A DNA stretch of 64,000 bases. Origin: Pseudoalteromonas galatheae (GTDB lineage: Bacteria > Pseudomonadota > Gammaproteobacteria > Enterobacterales > Alteromonadaceae). Both the position numbers and the translations under genes were made by a program. The notes below the pieces were generated by a model. It was not told the origin of the DNA, did no database searches, and was given only the letters and a program-made list of their open reading frames with translations. The stretch is from contig NZ_PNCO02000001.1 of the NCBI RefSeq assembly GCF_005886105.2, forward strand, positions 1,981,001-2,045,000, written 5' to 3'. This document shows, piece by piece, positions 55,301 through 63,416 of this stretch. Every line of letters starts with the position of its first letter. The stretch's first letter is position 1.

Positions 55301-56071
55301 GTCTAATGGGCTAAAAGTTTGAAAGTCAGGTTGTTCAAAAGTAGGTACAGAGTAACGGGCTACAATTAGTTTGTTGTTACAGAATGAGGTATCCACTTTT
55401 CGGCAGTAATCGTCTGATGGTAAGCCGTCTGTAGGCGCTTCCATACCAGTGTCGTCAAACATAGGATTAGTCGGAGTAATCCCAGAGTCAATAACTGCTA
55501 CTCGAATACCTTTACCAACATTTCGGTCACCACCAAGCTTTTCCCACACTACAGGTGCATTGATTAAAGAAAGCGATGAGTCCATCTGAGCGTGATAGCG
55601 CTCTTCTTTAAATACGCGCGTTACACCAGGTAATGATTTAAGTTGTTCAAATATATCCTTTTCTGATTTAACAACAACCGCATTCATCGTTGCATCATAA
55701 TGACGATCGATTTGAGCTCCAGGAATAGTTTGAGAAAGTTTTTGCGAGAATGAATTACGTTCCTGAGCAAGGGCTTGCCTCTGCGTCTTAACGGCTTGAG
55801 ATTGCATCATCAGACCGTTGCCGCTTCGTTCTGAATTGATTGCGCCTTTGGTTTTCGCCAAAGCATTGCCTTCTAATCGAACGATATAATAGTGCTTACT
55901 TTCTGCTTTAATGGGGTTTGTTGGTTTAGCGTGGTTAGTTGATTTGTACTCAAACCCGTTAATCCCTGTTTTCACTTCTGAGCTTAGGTTTACACTAGCA
56001 TGAGCGCTTGTCATCGCTAATGCGCCACACACTGATGCGGCAACCACTGATAGTTTTAGTTTATTGGACAT
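52385..56071 (-). CDS. secreted S8 (subtilisin) protease with PA domain and GlyGly-CTERM tail
   Basis: A 1228-residue secreted protease. It has a signal peptide (about 1-26), an inhibitor I9-like propeptide (HYYIVRLEGNA), catalytic Asp195 (AVIDSG), His261 (GHGTHVAGT), a PA domain inserted after the His region, and Ser582 (GTSMAGPH). Ig/Cadherin-like modules follow (EDTSSEAIDVLANDDA, FNGVDSFTYTA). The end GTGSSGSFGWLALLAAPFAALRRRRK is a GlyGly-CTERM sorting signal: GG-like site, helix and basic tail, processed by a rhombosortase. The protein is probably exported by type II secretion and attached or released after cleavage. Confidence 0.94.
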   Translation of the reverse strand: MSNKLKLSVVAASVCGALAMTSAHASVNLSSEVKTGINGFEYKSTNHAKPTNPIKAESKHYYIVRLEGNALAKTKGAINSERSGNGLMMQSQAVKTQRQALAQERNSFSQKLSQTIPGAQIDRHYDATMNAVVVKSEKDIFEQLKSLPGVTRVFKEERYHAQMDSSLSLINAPVVWEKLGGDRNVGKGIRVAVIDSGITPTNPMFDDTGMEAPTDGLPSDDYCRKVDTSFCNNKLIVARYSVPTFEQPDFQTFSPLDLDGHGTHVAGTAVGSAVTADYNGNTVELSGVAPGAYLMSYKALYEEGGSNIMLIEALEHALEDGADVINNSWGGGYGSHPENSAYAEVFENIRAAGVVAVVSAGNGGAGASTIGGPANLESVISVANTQHGRIFTTGMSLDGGENILHVTSSDTEHSTVISAKPVAAEKVDAENVTGCQPFPAGSFTDAFAVVSRGDCNFSVKVKNAADAGAKAIVVYNNRVGTPFVMATAGETLPAFMVSQEDGEAIIAAASADGFDGKLAVDGVNRTAISEAARDSMRESSSRGPNGDPSIFKPNVAAPGTNILSAHLAVDGVANFAELSGTSMAGPHIAGAAALLKQQYPDWTPEEIKSALANTSVTEGLKKEDEVTPADGFDVGAGRFDLDKAFNAKVTFSEMGLSETQCIESCDYSVTVKNMTAEAMNLHFKGVAIGGGVAVKDLTSSVELAPRGEEGDAKSASITLSITGSDLDAWQFGRIEAYNDAGERVGHVPLAAFASSTSLPGLAVSTSGASNSAEFDVNLGFVNDVIDGQVTLDSVLPSSLEVIPDSFKVSMDNGNQILAGADIPTRHIAWTGKLDKSSIKSAIEAGINIDLKARKEYRPTCEDSCDDSDFKFNLANIGDGYTFKLGGVEYSYITITSNGLIVAGNGSASGTGSNEAIPSVNGQNGLIAPLWADFDLQGPDEAVGGAVYVALLSFGDDPENLTHYFVTEWADARLFEDTSGDEYTFQSWIRLNGEEEHFFNYVKVPKMPSKATVGIEDSNGIVGLQTYHNGEGTAPVAGQVIAYEYNKGGAVNLGVKVKLAENAHIKAGVADTIEMDEDTSSEAIDVLANDDAQHIDLIPVTLTVKGSENQRAVQSVSFANPEGGFDAATLAVVDAPANGAVEIKEGKVIYTPEADFNGVDSFTYTAKAAGESTLMLAPTKVTVNVADVAEATTPPVVEEPVEVGTGSSGSFGWLALLAAPFAALRRRRK

Positions 56072-56327
56072 TTTTACCCCTGAATTTTTTCTTATAGTAA
56101 TATCATTGCAATCAATGCAAAAGAAAAATCAATATAATGTAAATCTGTACTGATAATCAACACAGTAAAGTTAAACTATTCCTACACAGAAATGCATATT
56201 GATAAAAAAACACATAAAACAATGATTTATAAAGAAAAAAAACACTGTAAAATTGGTAAACAAACGTAAACAAGACATTCAAATGTCATAATAAGCTGCT
56301 AGCTCACATCATTTTATTGACCAAGTA

Positions 56328-57179
56328 TTAACCAATCTCAAACGATGTTACACCAAACACACGAGTTAATGGTAAATCAGGTTGTTCACCGGTATACATT
56401 CTCGCGGTTTCAAAGGAAAGTGACATCTTGTACTTTTGTGCAAGCGCAACAGCAGCTGCATTTACTTCTGGCACGTCCAAATAGATGGCCTCGGTTGTTG
56501 ATACCTTAGCTCTAAGCGCTAAGAAAAGTGTCTCTGCAAGTTCCGCGCTATCAGCGTAAAGAGGACCTATTTTATAGCCGACGTGACAAGGGCGAATCAC
56601 ACCTATGGCTGCAAGTGTGTCATCCTGTTTAATGCCTAAAGCGTGGCAGTTTGGCTGGTTAAACCAAGCGTCAACAAAAGCGACTCTTTTTGCGGGGAAA
56701 AACGCACTGTCATAAGCAATGACCTCTTCTACCGGTAACCTTTCAAGTGCCACTAAGTTTGAGCAATCTGGCGCTTCGCCACCACCCACTCCTTCGTAGC
56801 GCATATTACGATAGGCGAGCTTAAAACCCGATTTTTTGTAATTATCTTGCTGAGCGACCACTCCATCAAGTGCGACGTTACAACCAGCTAAATATTGAAG
56901 CCCTGCCTGCCAAATCTGCATTCCATAACCCTGACCTCGATATTCTGGCTTAACGATATAAAAGCCTAAAAAACCAAATGTATCATCATATTTAACCACC
57001 GAAATCGAAGCGATAGGTTCATCGCCAAGATAGCCAATTAAAAAGCCATTTGGATCGGCTTGATAGTAGCACTTAGCATCACTAAGCCCAGGGTTCCACC
57101 CTTCTTGCAGAGCCCATTTTGCTGCAATTTCTAATTCAGTTAAGTTCATTACTTTTATATTGAATGTTCTATTTTCCAC
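56328..57179 (-). CDS. GNAT family N-acetyltransferase (double domain)
   Basis: About 283 residues. The N-terminal acetyltransferase domain begins NIKVMNLTELEIAAKWALQEGWNPGLSDAK and has the acetyl-CoA motif VKPEYRGQGYGMQIWQ. The second half (VAFVDAWFNQPN, IRPCHVGYKIGPLYADSAELAE) is a second GNAT-like fold often found in such pairs. Start choice is uncertain: GTG 57179 is used here; ATG 57149 and TTG 57227 are possible. A TATAAT on the minus strand at 57219-57214 suggests the longest form is wrong. Confidence 0.78.
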   Translation of the reverse strand: MENRTFNIKVMNLTELEIAAKWALQEGWNPGLSDAKCYYQADPNGFLIGYLGDEPIASISVVKYDDTFGFLGFYIVKPEYRGQGYGMQIWQAGLQYLAGCNVALDGVVAQQDNYKKSGFKLAYRNMRYEGVGGGEAPDCSNLVALERLPVEEVIAYDSAFFPAKRVAFVDAWFNQPNCHALGIKQDDTLAAIGVIRPCHVGYKIGPLYADSAELAETLFLALRAKVSTTEAIYLDVPEVNAAAVALAQKYKMSLSFETARMYTGEQPDLPLTRVFGVTSFEIG

Positions 57180-57420
57180 GGCGTATCTACTTTTCTCACC
57201 TGATGTAGTTTGTATTATAGCGGACAATCCAGCACTGCAATGGCCCTATCATAGGCATGATAAGCCACAAATTTGGAGAAAATATAAAGGACAGGCACGC
57301 TAACGCCCGAACAATTATGATCACTGATTGATTTTCCACGCGCCTCGCTATATGGTGTCCATCAAATACGAGCCTAACGTATTAATTACCAAAAAATAAA
57401 CCATAAAAAGGAGTTGTTTT

Positions 57421-58116
57421 ATGGCCCTCTACATTAAAGATTCGGCGGTCGCATGTCCTGCGGAAAAAGTATTGCAAGCTACTGACTTTTACAAGCCATT
57501 CCCGAGCACCCAAGATGTCGCGTTTAATGACACTCAGCTATTACCAATAGGACTACTTGACTATTCAAGGTTAGACGCAAACAGCGATGATAATATACTT
57601 ATCGCATTACCGATTTCTATGGAGATTTTTGATGGCGACCTTTCCTATATCTCCTACTCATTGACAGACATTGGGTGGCAAGTTGACGCTCACAATGTTG
57701 ACAATCTAAGTGAAGAGAAGGAGGATTTTGAAGACTATAGCGAATACTACCAGCAAGCAGCCAGCTTCTATGCTAAACATCAACGACTTAACTACTCTCT
57801 TGACGAAAGCGAAGAAAGCGACCCGCTCTTTGAATTAGGTGGCCAACCCATGCTCGGTTGCAATTGGGACGCCTATTTGTGGGATGAAGAAGGTGATGAT
57901 GAAACGCGCTATTTTGACGCTATGGATGAGCAAAGCGGCGAGAATTACAGTCACTACTCCACTCGTGAAATTGGCTTTTTTGATGAAGAGCACGGTGTAG
58001 ATTTTACTTATCTTGGTACCTTCTGCTTCTCTACTTATTTTGAAGGCGGTGGTGAAGGGATTGTTTTTTATAGCGCTAAACACAAAAGAGTATTGGTTAT
58101 CGCCGAGTTTTCTTAA
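57421..58116 (+). CDS. acidic protein of unknown function
   Basis: A 231-residue acidic soluble protein with many Asp and Glu residues (DESEESDP, DEEGDDET). The C-terminal part FELGGQPMLGCNWD and FCFSTYFEGGGEGIVFYSAKHKRVLVIAE recalls the general layout of DUF1963/YwqG-like beta proteins, but that similarity is weak. It starts after AAAAAGGAG at ideal spacing and has its own terminator. No function is recognised. Confidence 0.65.
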   Translation: MALYIKDSAVACPAEKVLQATDFYKPFPSTQDVAFNDTQLLPIGLLDYSRLDANSDDNILIALPISMEIFDGDLSYISYSLTDIGWQVDAHNVDNLSEEKEDFEDYSEYYQQAASFYAKHQRLNYSLDESEESDPLFELGGQPMLGCNWDAYLWDEEGDDETRYFDAMDEQSGENYSHYSTREIGFFDEEHGVDFTYLGTFCFSTYFEGGGEGIVFYSAKHKRVLVIAEFS

Positions 58117-58134
58117 GTTCAATTAAATTCTCTC

Positions 58135-58167
58135 AAGGCACGATAACAGAAGTCAGCGTGCCTTTTT
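58135..58167 (+). terminator. terminator of the acidic protein gene
   Basis: AAGGCACG (58135-58142) pairs with CGTGCCTT (58157-58164) and is followed by three T. It ends just before the convergent kinase stop at 58171. Confidence 0.75.
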
Positions 58168-58170
58168 ATC

Positions 58171-59433
58171 TTAAGCAAACTTTAAGTGAACCGACACACC
58201 TGTTTCGCCACTTTCAATCATCACCTCCACAGAAAACTTCTCACAAAGACGCTTTACTAGCGATAAGCCAATGCCTGTGCCTGAACTATTGGGACCGCGC
58301 ATTCCAGACTCAAAGGCTTGCTCGTTTGCAGTAAAGATCTCTGATAACCCTTGCCCATTATCCGCAATTGTTAGTGTATTATCTCTGTAACGAATATGGA
58401 TTTGCTCACCTTGGCTATGATGTACAGCGTTCTGTAGCAGGTTTTGCACCACCAATCTTAGCTCCTGCGCAGCCATAGAAACAAATACATTGGCGGGTAA
58501 GTCGATAGTTAGGACTTTATGCTCAAACAGCGCTTGATTGTTGATAATGCAGGCTTCAATCACGGATTGTAGATTAGTCTGTTCCGGTGTATCGGCTTTT
58601 TCTCGGGCAAGGGCAAGTAGCGCCTCTAGTGTTAGCTGTATCTGCTGGTCAGACTCCGCTATCCTTGCCACCAATTCCTGCTGTTTACTATTTAACTCAG
58701 TATGGTTGAGTAAACTGACCGCCCCTTGGGAAATGGTGACAGGTGTTCTCAATTCATGGGAAATATCTCTGGTAAATTGGCGTTCACGCTCAACGAATGC
58801 TCGAATGCGAGTAAGGGCTGACTCTAGCGTTTGTGCAAATTTACCAATTTCATTTTGCGAAAACTGAGATGCAAAATTGGTCGGGAGGTTTTCAACGGGA
58901 CTTGCTTCTACAATTACCATTAGCTCATCCAAAGGTTTAAGTAGTCTTTTCGCCAGCTTTACCGTACCAAGCGCTAGCAATAGCGCGATTACTAAGCCAA
59001 TCACCAATAAGGCCAATGAAAAACCAAGCATCAAGCCTCGAAGTTCGCGTACCACAAGATGGTCGCTTACTTCAGCAAGCAATATGCCTTGTCCACGGTC
59101 ATGCTTGTTTAGAAAGACGATATGATAATGTTTACCCGCCTCAGCACTAAACTCTTTACGGTTTGGCTCCTCAGCAAGTAGCGTTTTTACCACCGCAGGT
59201 AAAGTATCGGTTGTTGGATGAAATGTGACGAAGTCAAAATGCGGTTCAGGTGTCTGGTTATTGATGATTTGAAGCGCTGTCTGCTTTCTTTCATCTTCTA
59301 AAATTTGATAAAAAAAGCTGTCTTCTATGATGTAGCTAAAAAGCAAAGTGATCAGTGAAAATAATACACTGAGCAGCACGACGATAGAGACAAAATAAGT
59401 GATGATGCGGTTTCTTAGTTGTTTTGTTTTCAT
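58171..59433 (-). CDS. two-component sensor histidine kinase
   Basis: A 420-residue membrane kinase. Two membrane helices (about 12-35 and 145-168) flank a periplasmic domain of about 110 residues. HAMP follows, then the phosphorylation box FTRDISHELRTPVTIS (His at about 232), N-box LLQNAVHHS, G1 IADNGQGL and G2 GTGIGLSL. It lies 21 bases after its regulator gene and is last of the DJ-1/hydrolase/two-component operon. Confidence 0.92.
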   Translation of the reverse strand: MKTKQLRNRIITYFVSIVVLLSVLFSLITLLFSYIIEDSFFYQILEDERKQTALQIINNQTPEPHFDFVTFHPTTDTLPAVVKTLLAEEPNRKEFSAEAGKHYHIVFLNKHDRGQGILLAEVSDHLVVRELRGLMLGFSLALLVIGLVIALLLALGTVKLAKRLLKPLDELMVIVEASPVENLPTNFASQFSQNEIGKFAQTLESALTRIRAFVERERQFTRDISHELRTPVTISQGAVSLLNHTELNSKQQELVARIAESDQQIQLTLEALLALAREKADTPEQTNLQSVIEACIINNQALFEHKVLTIDLPANVFVSMAAQELRLVVQNLLQNAVHHSQGEQIHIRYRDNTLTIADNGQGLSEIFTANEQAFESGMRGPNSSGTGIGLSLVKRLCEKFSVEVMIESGETGVSVHLKFA

Positions 59434-59454
59434 TTTTCTCAATTGCTATTTCAG

Positions 59455-60156
59455 CTATAAATCCAGCACTAAGCCAACGCTGTGAATCGTTTTAATAATG
59501 GCAGTTGGAAATGGCTTATCTACCGCTTTGCGTAATTGGTAGATGTGTGACCGTAAAGAGTCCGAGTCAGTGCCCTCCTCGCCCCAAATACGCTCAACAA
59601 GCTCACTCTTAGATACCGCTCTAGGGTAACTTTCCATCAAAATTTTAAGAATATTGAACAAAATTGGCGGTAACACGAGTGTAGTCTCACCACGCGTTAC
59701 CGTTTGATTTTGGTAATTGAGCGTAACCTGTTTATCTGCCTCCCCCACACTGAGCGCCCTTGCAGCAGGTATGGGATTTAATCGACAAGTTAATGCGCTG
59801 ACTCGAGCTACTAGCTCCTCTAGTGAAAAAGGTTTGGTGAGGTAATCATCCGCACCCTGCGCAAATCCTGCTAATTTATCGTCCAAAGTATCTCTAGCAG
59901 TTAACATTATGATGGGAATATGCCTGTCGGCTTGAAGTCTTAATCGCTGGCAGACCTCAAGCCCTTCGATATCTGGCAGCATAATATCCAAAATAATACA
60001 GTCAAAATATTGTGTTAGTGCAAGCTCACAACCTTGCTCTCCCGTATAAGCAAAGTCCAGACTATGTCCCTGCATATCGAAGTAATCAGCAATATTACTT
60101 GCAATCGCGGAGTTGTCTTCAATTACTAATATATTGAGTTGTGAGCTTGTTTTCAT
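59455..60156 (-). CDS. OmpR family response regulator
   Basis: A 233-residue regulator. Receiver domain (1-120) has phospho-acceptor Asp in IILDIMLPDIEG at about 55 and Lys in YLTKPFS. The C-terminal winged helix (about 140-232) contains LVERIWGEEGTDSDSLRSHIYQLRKAV. ATG 60156 shares one base with the hydrolase stop (TAATG), so translation is coupled. It is the partner of the next kinase. Confidence 0.94.
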   Translation of the reverse strand: MKTSSQLNILVIEDNSAIASNIADYFDMQGHSLDFAYTGEQGCELALTQYFDCIILDIMLPDIEGLEVCQRLRLQADRHIPIIMLTARDTLDDKLAGFAQGADDYLTKPFSLEELVARVSALTCRLNPIPAARALSVGEADKQVTLNYQNQTVTRGETTLVLPPILFNILKILMESYPRAVSKSELVERIWGEEGTDSDSLRSHIYQLRKAVDKPFPTAIIKTIHSVGLVLDL

Positions 60157-61067
60157 TAATACCAACCTTGTAATTCTTTATAGTAGCCTTCAGGCAAGAT
60201 ATGCTCACCTTCAATAACCACGTGATGTTTTTTAACACTCGCAATAGCTTCGAATAATACTTCGTTCTCACGTTCGCTGGCGTATTCATCGTCATCTGCC
60301 GAGACCAACCACACCTTGGGAGAATCAACGGCTGTCGCAAAGTTTTTAATCGCCACTCGTGCCACCGCATTAGTCAGGTAAGGCGGCACAATTGATAACA
60401 CATTATCCACTCGTTTATCCAGTGCAGCTAAAATTAAACTGATTTGACCTCCCATGCTGTATCCTGCAACACTGATTTGGTTTTGATCAAATTGCGATTG
60501 GGTTGCTATCCAATCAAGCAGAACTCTGTGATCCTTTACCGAATCAATAACCATGTTTTCATAGGGCTCGCGTTTTCCCCACCAATCTAAATCATGCATA
60601 ACATCAATAAGGTTATAGTCAGGGTTTTTACGCTTACCATGGTTTCTGGAATCAATGGCAATCACTGCATACCCGTTTGCTAGTGCCATTTTGGTAAGTT
60701 CATCCGTTTGCTCGTATGTGTCACGTCCTTTAAAGCTTTCTTGTATCCAGCGTACATCACTTCGACCCATACCGTGGACCCCCACCATAACGGGCATTGG
60801 TTTAGTCGCGTCATAATTATTTGGATAGAGAATATGCCCATTGACTTTATCGCCATCAAACGTTTTGTACTCAAGCGCAAAGTGATTAGCTTTTAATGGT
60901 GAAAGATTTACCTCTACCGCCTTTTGCTCATAGCTATATATTTGCGCTAATTCCTCCGGCGTAACACTATATGGCTTTAGTCCAAATACTGCGTACCAAA
61001 CAGCGGCAACACCTGCGATAATTCCAGTCACTACTAACATTGTTTTTCTCCAGCTTTGCTTAACCAT
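60156..61067 (-). CDS. membrane-anchored alpha/beta hydrolase
   Basis: A 303-residue protein with an N-terminal membrane anchor or signal (about residues 10-30, MLVVTGIIAGVAAVWYAVFG). The hydrolase fold has VGVHGMGRSD, the nucleophile elbow GYSMGGQ (Ser at about 194), acid in VSADDDEYAS, and His in IEGEHILPEG. It resembles acetyl xylan esterase or dienelactone hydrolase-like enzymes, substrate unknown. It is coupled to the DJ-1 gene by an 8-base overlap and to the regulator by TAATG. Confidence 0.88.
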   Translation of the reverse strand: MVKQSWRKTMLVVTGIIAGVAAVWYAVFGLKPYSVTPEELAQIYSYEQKAVEVNLSPLKANHFALEYKTFDGDKVNGHILYPNNYDATKPMPVMVGVHGMGRSDVRWIQESFKGRDTYEQTDELTKMALANGYAVIAIDSRNHGKRKNPDYNLIDVMHDLDWWGKREPYENMVIDSVKDHRVLLDWIATQSQFDQNQISVAGYSMGGQISLILAALDKRVDNVLSIVPPYLTNAVARVAIKNFATAVDSPKVWLVSADDDEYASERENEVLFEAIASVKKHHVVIEGEHILPEGYYKELQGWY

Positions 61068-62193
61068 AAACTTTCTCCTTTAGTGCAATCAGACTCTCCG
61101 CCGTCCCGTGCTTTTTAAGCGCTGCTTCTAATGTGGACTGTGCACCAGATATATCATTTAGTTTGAGCTGTGCATTTACTAGCGCTTCGTACAGCATGGG
61201 GTGATCAATATCTGCAAGGGTTAACTGCATCAACTCAACGGCCACCGCAAGTTGATGAGCAGTTTGCGCATGCTGCGCTTGATATAAACCAGAGATCCCG
61301 AGCAACATAGGATCAAATGATGACTTATCCGCTAAATAACGTGCCCTCGCTTTGCTGCTATCTGAAAAGAATTGCTCTACCAACAAAATACTTTCATCGT
61401 CTTTGAATCGCGGTAACTCGCTTACCGTCAGACCAAGCGCCGCAACCACCGCTTTAGCGGTATTTACCGTAGAAAAAGGGTTTTGTCCCGTGATCAATTG
61501 ACCATCAATACTTACCTGATTCAACATCAATCCGTCTTGCACAAACGATGCACCACGCTCAATGAGTTTATCTTCAAGTAGGAATGGAAACTGTTTGGTC
61601 CACTTTTTACCAAACGCTGCCTCTTCTTCGTTAGTAAAACCATTTACTCGCTTGCCGGCGATTAAATACTCTCCATTTTCAAGCTTTACATCCACCAATG
61701 CCGCAGGACCATGGCAAACAGCACCAATTACGCCATTGTTAACGTAGATATCACGAATAATTGCCTGTAACGGTTTGGAGTCATGCAAGTCGAACATTGG
61801 GCCTTTACCCCCAACCACAAACACAGCATCGAATTGCGCGGGCTCTAACTCACTCAGTCTTTTAGTGTTTTTAAGCTGCGCCATCGCCGCCGTATCGTTA
61901 CTGTATGCTTGATTATAGGGTTTGTTTTTATCGAACTTATCTGCCAATGGTTCACCGCCCTTTGGCGAGGCTAATGTGACTTTTACGCCATTTTGTTTAA
62001 ACACGGCATATGCTTTACTGAGCTCGTCAAATTCAAACCCAGGTTTGCTTAAAGTGCCATCGGCCCCCATTTCACCATAGCTACTGAGTACCATGAGCAC
62101 ATGAGGTGTGTTTTTATCTTGTGCAAGCGTATTGACTGAAGTTGCTGACAACGCAGCAACGAGAGATAAAGTGAATAGTGATTTGTTCATCAT
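61060..62193 (-). CDS. exported DJ-1/PfpI protein with C-terminal TPR-like region
   Basis: A 377-residue protein with a signal peptide (about 1-24, ending NTLA). Residues about 29-255 form a DJ-1/PfpI fold of the HchA/YDR533C type: VLSSYGEMGADG, VVGGKGPMFDLHD, nucleophile Cys160 in GAVCHGPAAL. Residues about 285-377 are helical with a TPR-like pattern (YEALVNAQLKLNDISGAQSTLEAALKK). DJ-1 relatives act as glyoxalases or chaperones in the cytoplasm; an exported one is unusual. It heads the operon with hydrolase, regulator and kinase. Confidence 0.87.
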   Translation of the reverse strand: MMNKSLFTLSLVAALSATSVNTLAQDKNTPHVLMVLSSYGEMGADGTLSKPGFEFDELSKAYAVFKQNGVKVTLASPKGGEPLADKFDKNKPYNQAYSNDTAAMAQLKNTKRLSELEPAQFDAVFVVGGKGPMFDLHDSKPLQAIIRDIYVNNGVIGAVCHGPAALVDVKLENGEYLIAGKRVNGFTNEEEAAFGKKWTKQFPFLLEDKLIERGASFVQDGLMLNQVSIDGQLITGQNPFSTVNTAKAVVAALGLTVSELPRFKDDESILLVEQFFSDSSKARARYLADKSSFDPMLLGISGLYQAQHAQTAHQLAVAVELMQLTLADIDHPMLYEALVNAQLKLNDISGAQSTLEAALKKHGTAESLIALKEKVYG

Positions 62194-62263
62194 CCTGTCC
62201 TCGGGCCTGTTGACCCTTGTGTTGTTTTGTTACAGACACTTTATGCGGACAGGTGTGAAATGG

Positions 62264-62282
62264 ATGTGAAGTCAATTCACAT
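62264..62282. promoter_or_regulatory. ATGTGAA-GTCAA-TTCACAT dyad before the DJ-1 operon
   Basis: A perfect 7-base inverted repeat with a 5-base spacer, about 71-89 bases upstream of the DJ-1 ATG. It is similar to a CRP site, but the TGTGA to TCACA spacing is seven bases instead of six. It may be a regulator-binding site for the operon. Confidence 0.5.
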
Positions 62283-62307
62283 GATTTAGAAAGCGAAAAA
62301 CAGTTAA

Positions 62308-62952
62308 TTATGATGTTAAAGGCTTTGGAAATTTTACTCTTACGTCGTCTATTAAGCGCTTGCGCGAGCTACGTTCACGCTCATGAGGCGCGAATAAAGC
62401 ACTTGCCTCATCTAATAAATCGACCACTTGGTGAAGGTTGGTTAGTTCATCTGGGCTCAAGTGCTCATCTTGTGCTAAATACTCGTTGATGATAACGATA
62501 GCGGCTTCTTTATTTGCAATATCCTCAGGTAAACCGGTTTTTGTACAAAGTCCGTAAATACCGCCAAGGAAGTGTTGCCACTCACTTTCTAAGTGAGCGT
62601 CGATGTCTTGACCCAGTTTTGCATCTTGTGGATTAAGACCTTGCGTTTTTAATCTATGTAGTTGGTCTTTATAGCGTTGACTGAAGAGCGAAAAGGCTTG
62701 TGCTTCATCCGCTACTTGTGACACAGCACCAAGCCATACTAAAGTGCCTTGCGGATAAAATTCTAGGCAGCTTTCATCACTGTGCTCCCCAAAGAAAGAA
62801 TCACATTCGAGCTTTAATGTTAATTTATAGGCGGCTTTTGGCATCAAACGTTTTTCAATTAACATAGCCAATTCAAAGTGAGATAGCTGCGACTCGCGTA
62901 GCAAGGCCTCTTTGGTAATAAAGTGCGCCTGCAGATAATTAAGTAGCTCCAT
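62308..62952 (-). CDS. DUF6058-like protein
   Basis: A 214-residue cytoplasmic protein, mostly helical. It starts ELLNYLQAHFITKEALLRESQLS and has CLEFYPQGTLVWLGAV and EWQHFLGGIYGLCTKTGLPEDIANKE. It resembles, from memory, the DUF6058 family that occurs near natural-product clusters; the identification is tentative. It is 3 bases from the next upstream gene, so the two are co-transcribed. Confidence 0.65.
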   Translation of the reverse strand: MELLNYLQAHFITKEALLRESQLSHFELAMLIEKRLMPKAAYKLTLKLECDSFFGEHSDESCLEFYPQGTLVWLGAVSQVADEAQAFSLFSQRYKDQLHRLKTQGLNPQDAKLGQDIDAHLESEWQHFLGGIYGLCTKTGLPEDIANKEAAIVIINEYLAQDEHLSPDELTNLHQVVDLLDEASALFAPHERERSSRKRLIDDVRVKFPKPLTS

Positions 62953-62955
62953 TGA

Positions 62956-63345
62956 TTATTCCTTTGAATTAGCTAGCTTTATTTTTGCCCTGAGCGCAGT
63001 CGTGATGATAATCAAACCAAGCAAGTTGATTTTTACTGCAATGGTTTCTAGATTCAACTGAACCGTTAACAACAGTCCTGATGAAAATTGGATTAGCGTA
63101 TCATTGACAACTACGCCAATGGACATAAGCGCGCCCAGCACTGCTGCCCAATTTAAGGCCCTGAGTTGCTTTTGATATAACTTAAACGCGACGAATAAAC
63201 ACAAAAAGCTAGCAGTAAAGTCTAGAATTAAGGTCCATTCTGGGGCGCTAAATACGCCCAATAGAAATAATACAAACCCAGCTATTCCCGCGCATGCTAA
63301 TAAGAAGGTAGTAATTTTTGAGCTATTTATATGGTGAGAAAACAT
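62956..63345 (-). CDS. small membrane protein of unknown function
   Basis: A 129-residue protein with four hydrophobic segments (about residues 12-32, 35-55, 67-85 and 103-120). No motif or family is recognised. It lies 3 bases upstream of the DUF6058-like gene on the same strand and is probably co-transcribed with it. Confidence 0.6.
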   Translation of the reverse strand: MFSHHINSSKITTFLLACAGIAGFVLFLLGVFSAPEWTLILDFTASFLCLFVAFKLYQKQLRALNWAAVLGALMSIGVVVNDTLIQFSSGLLLTVQLNLETIAVKINLLGLIIITTALRAKIKLANSKE

Positions 63346-63372
63346 CGATTTTATTTTTTATTATTGCTCGTT

Positions 63373-63400
63373 AGGTTAGCGGCATTATAACCACTAACCT
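63373..63400 (-). terminator. hairpin after the right-edge hydrolase gene
   Basis: AGGTTAG (63373-63379) and CTAACCT (63394-63400) pair, with an additional GG/CC pair inside across one mismatch and an 8-base loop. It is 17 bases after the hydrolase stop on the minus strand. The T-rich tail is weak but present further on. Confidence 0.5.
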
Positions 63401-63416
63401 TTCAAGTTAAAAAATA

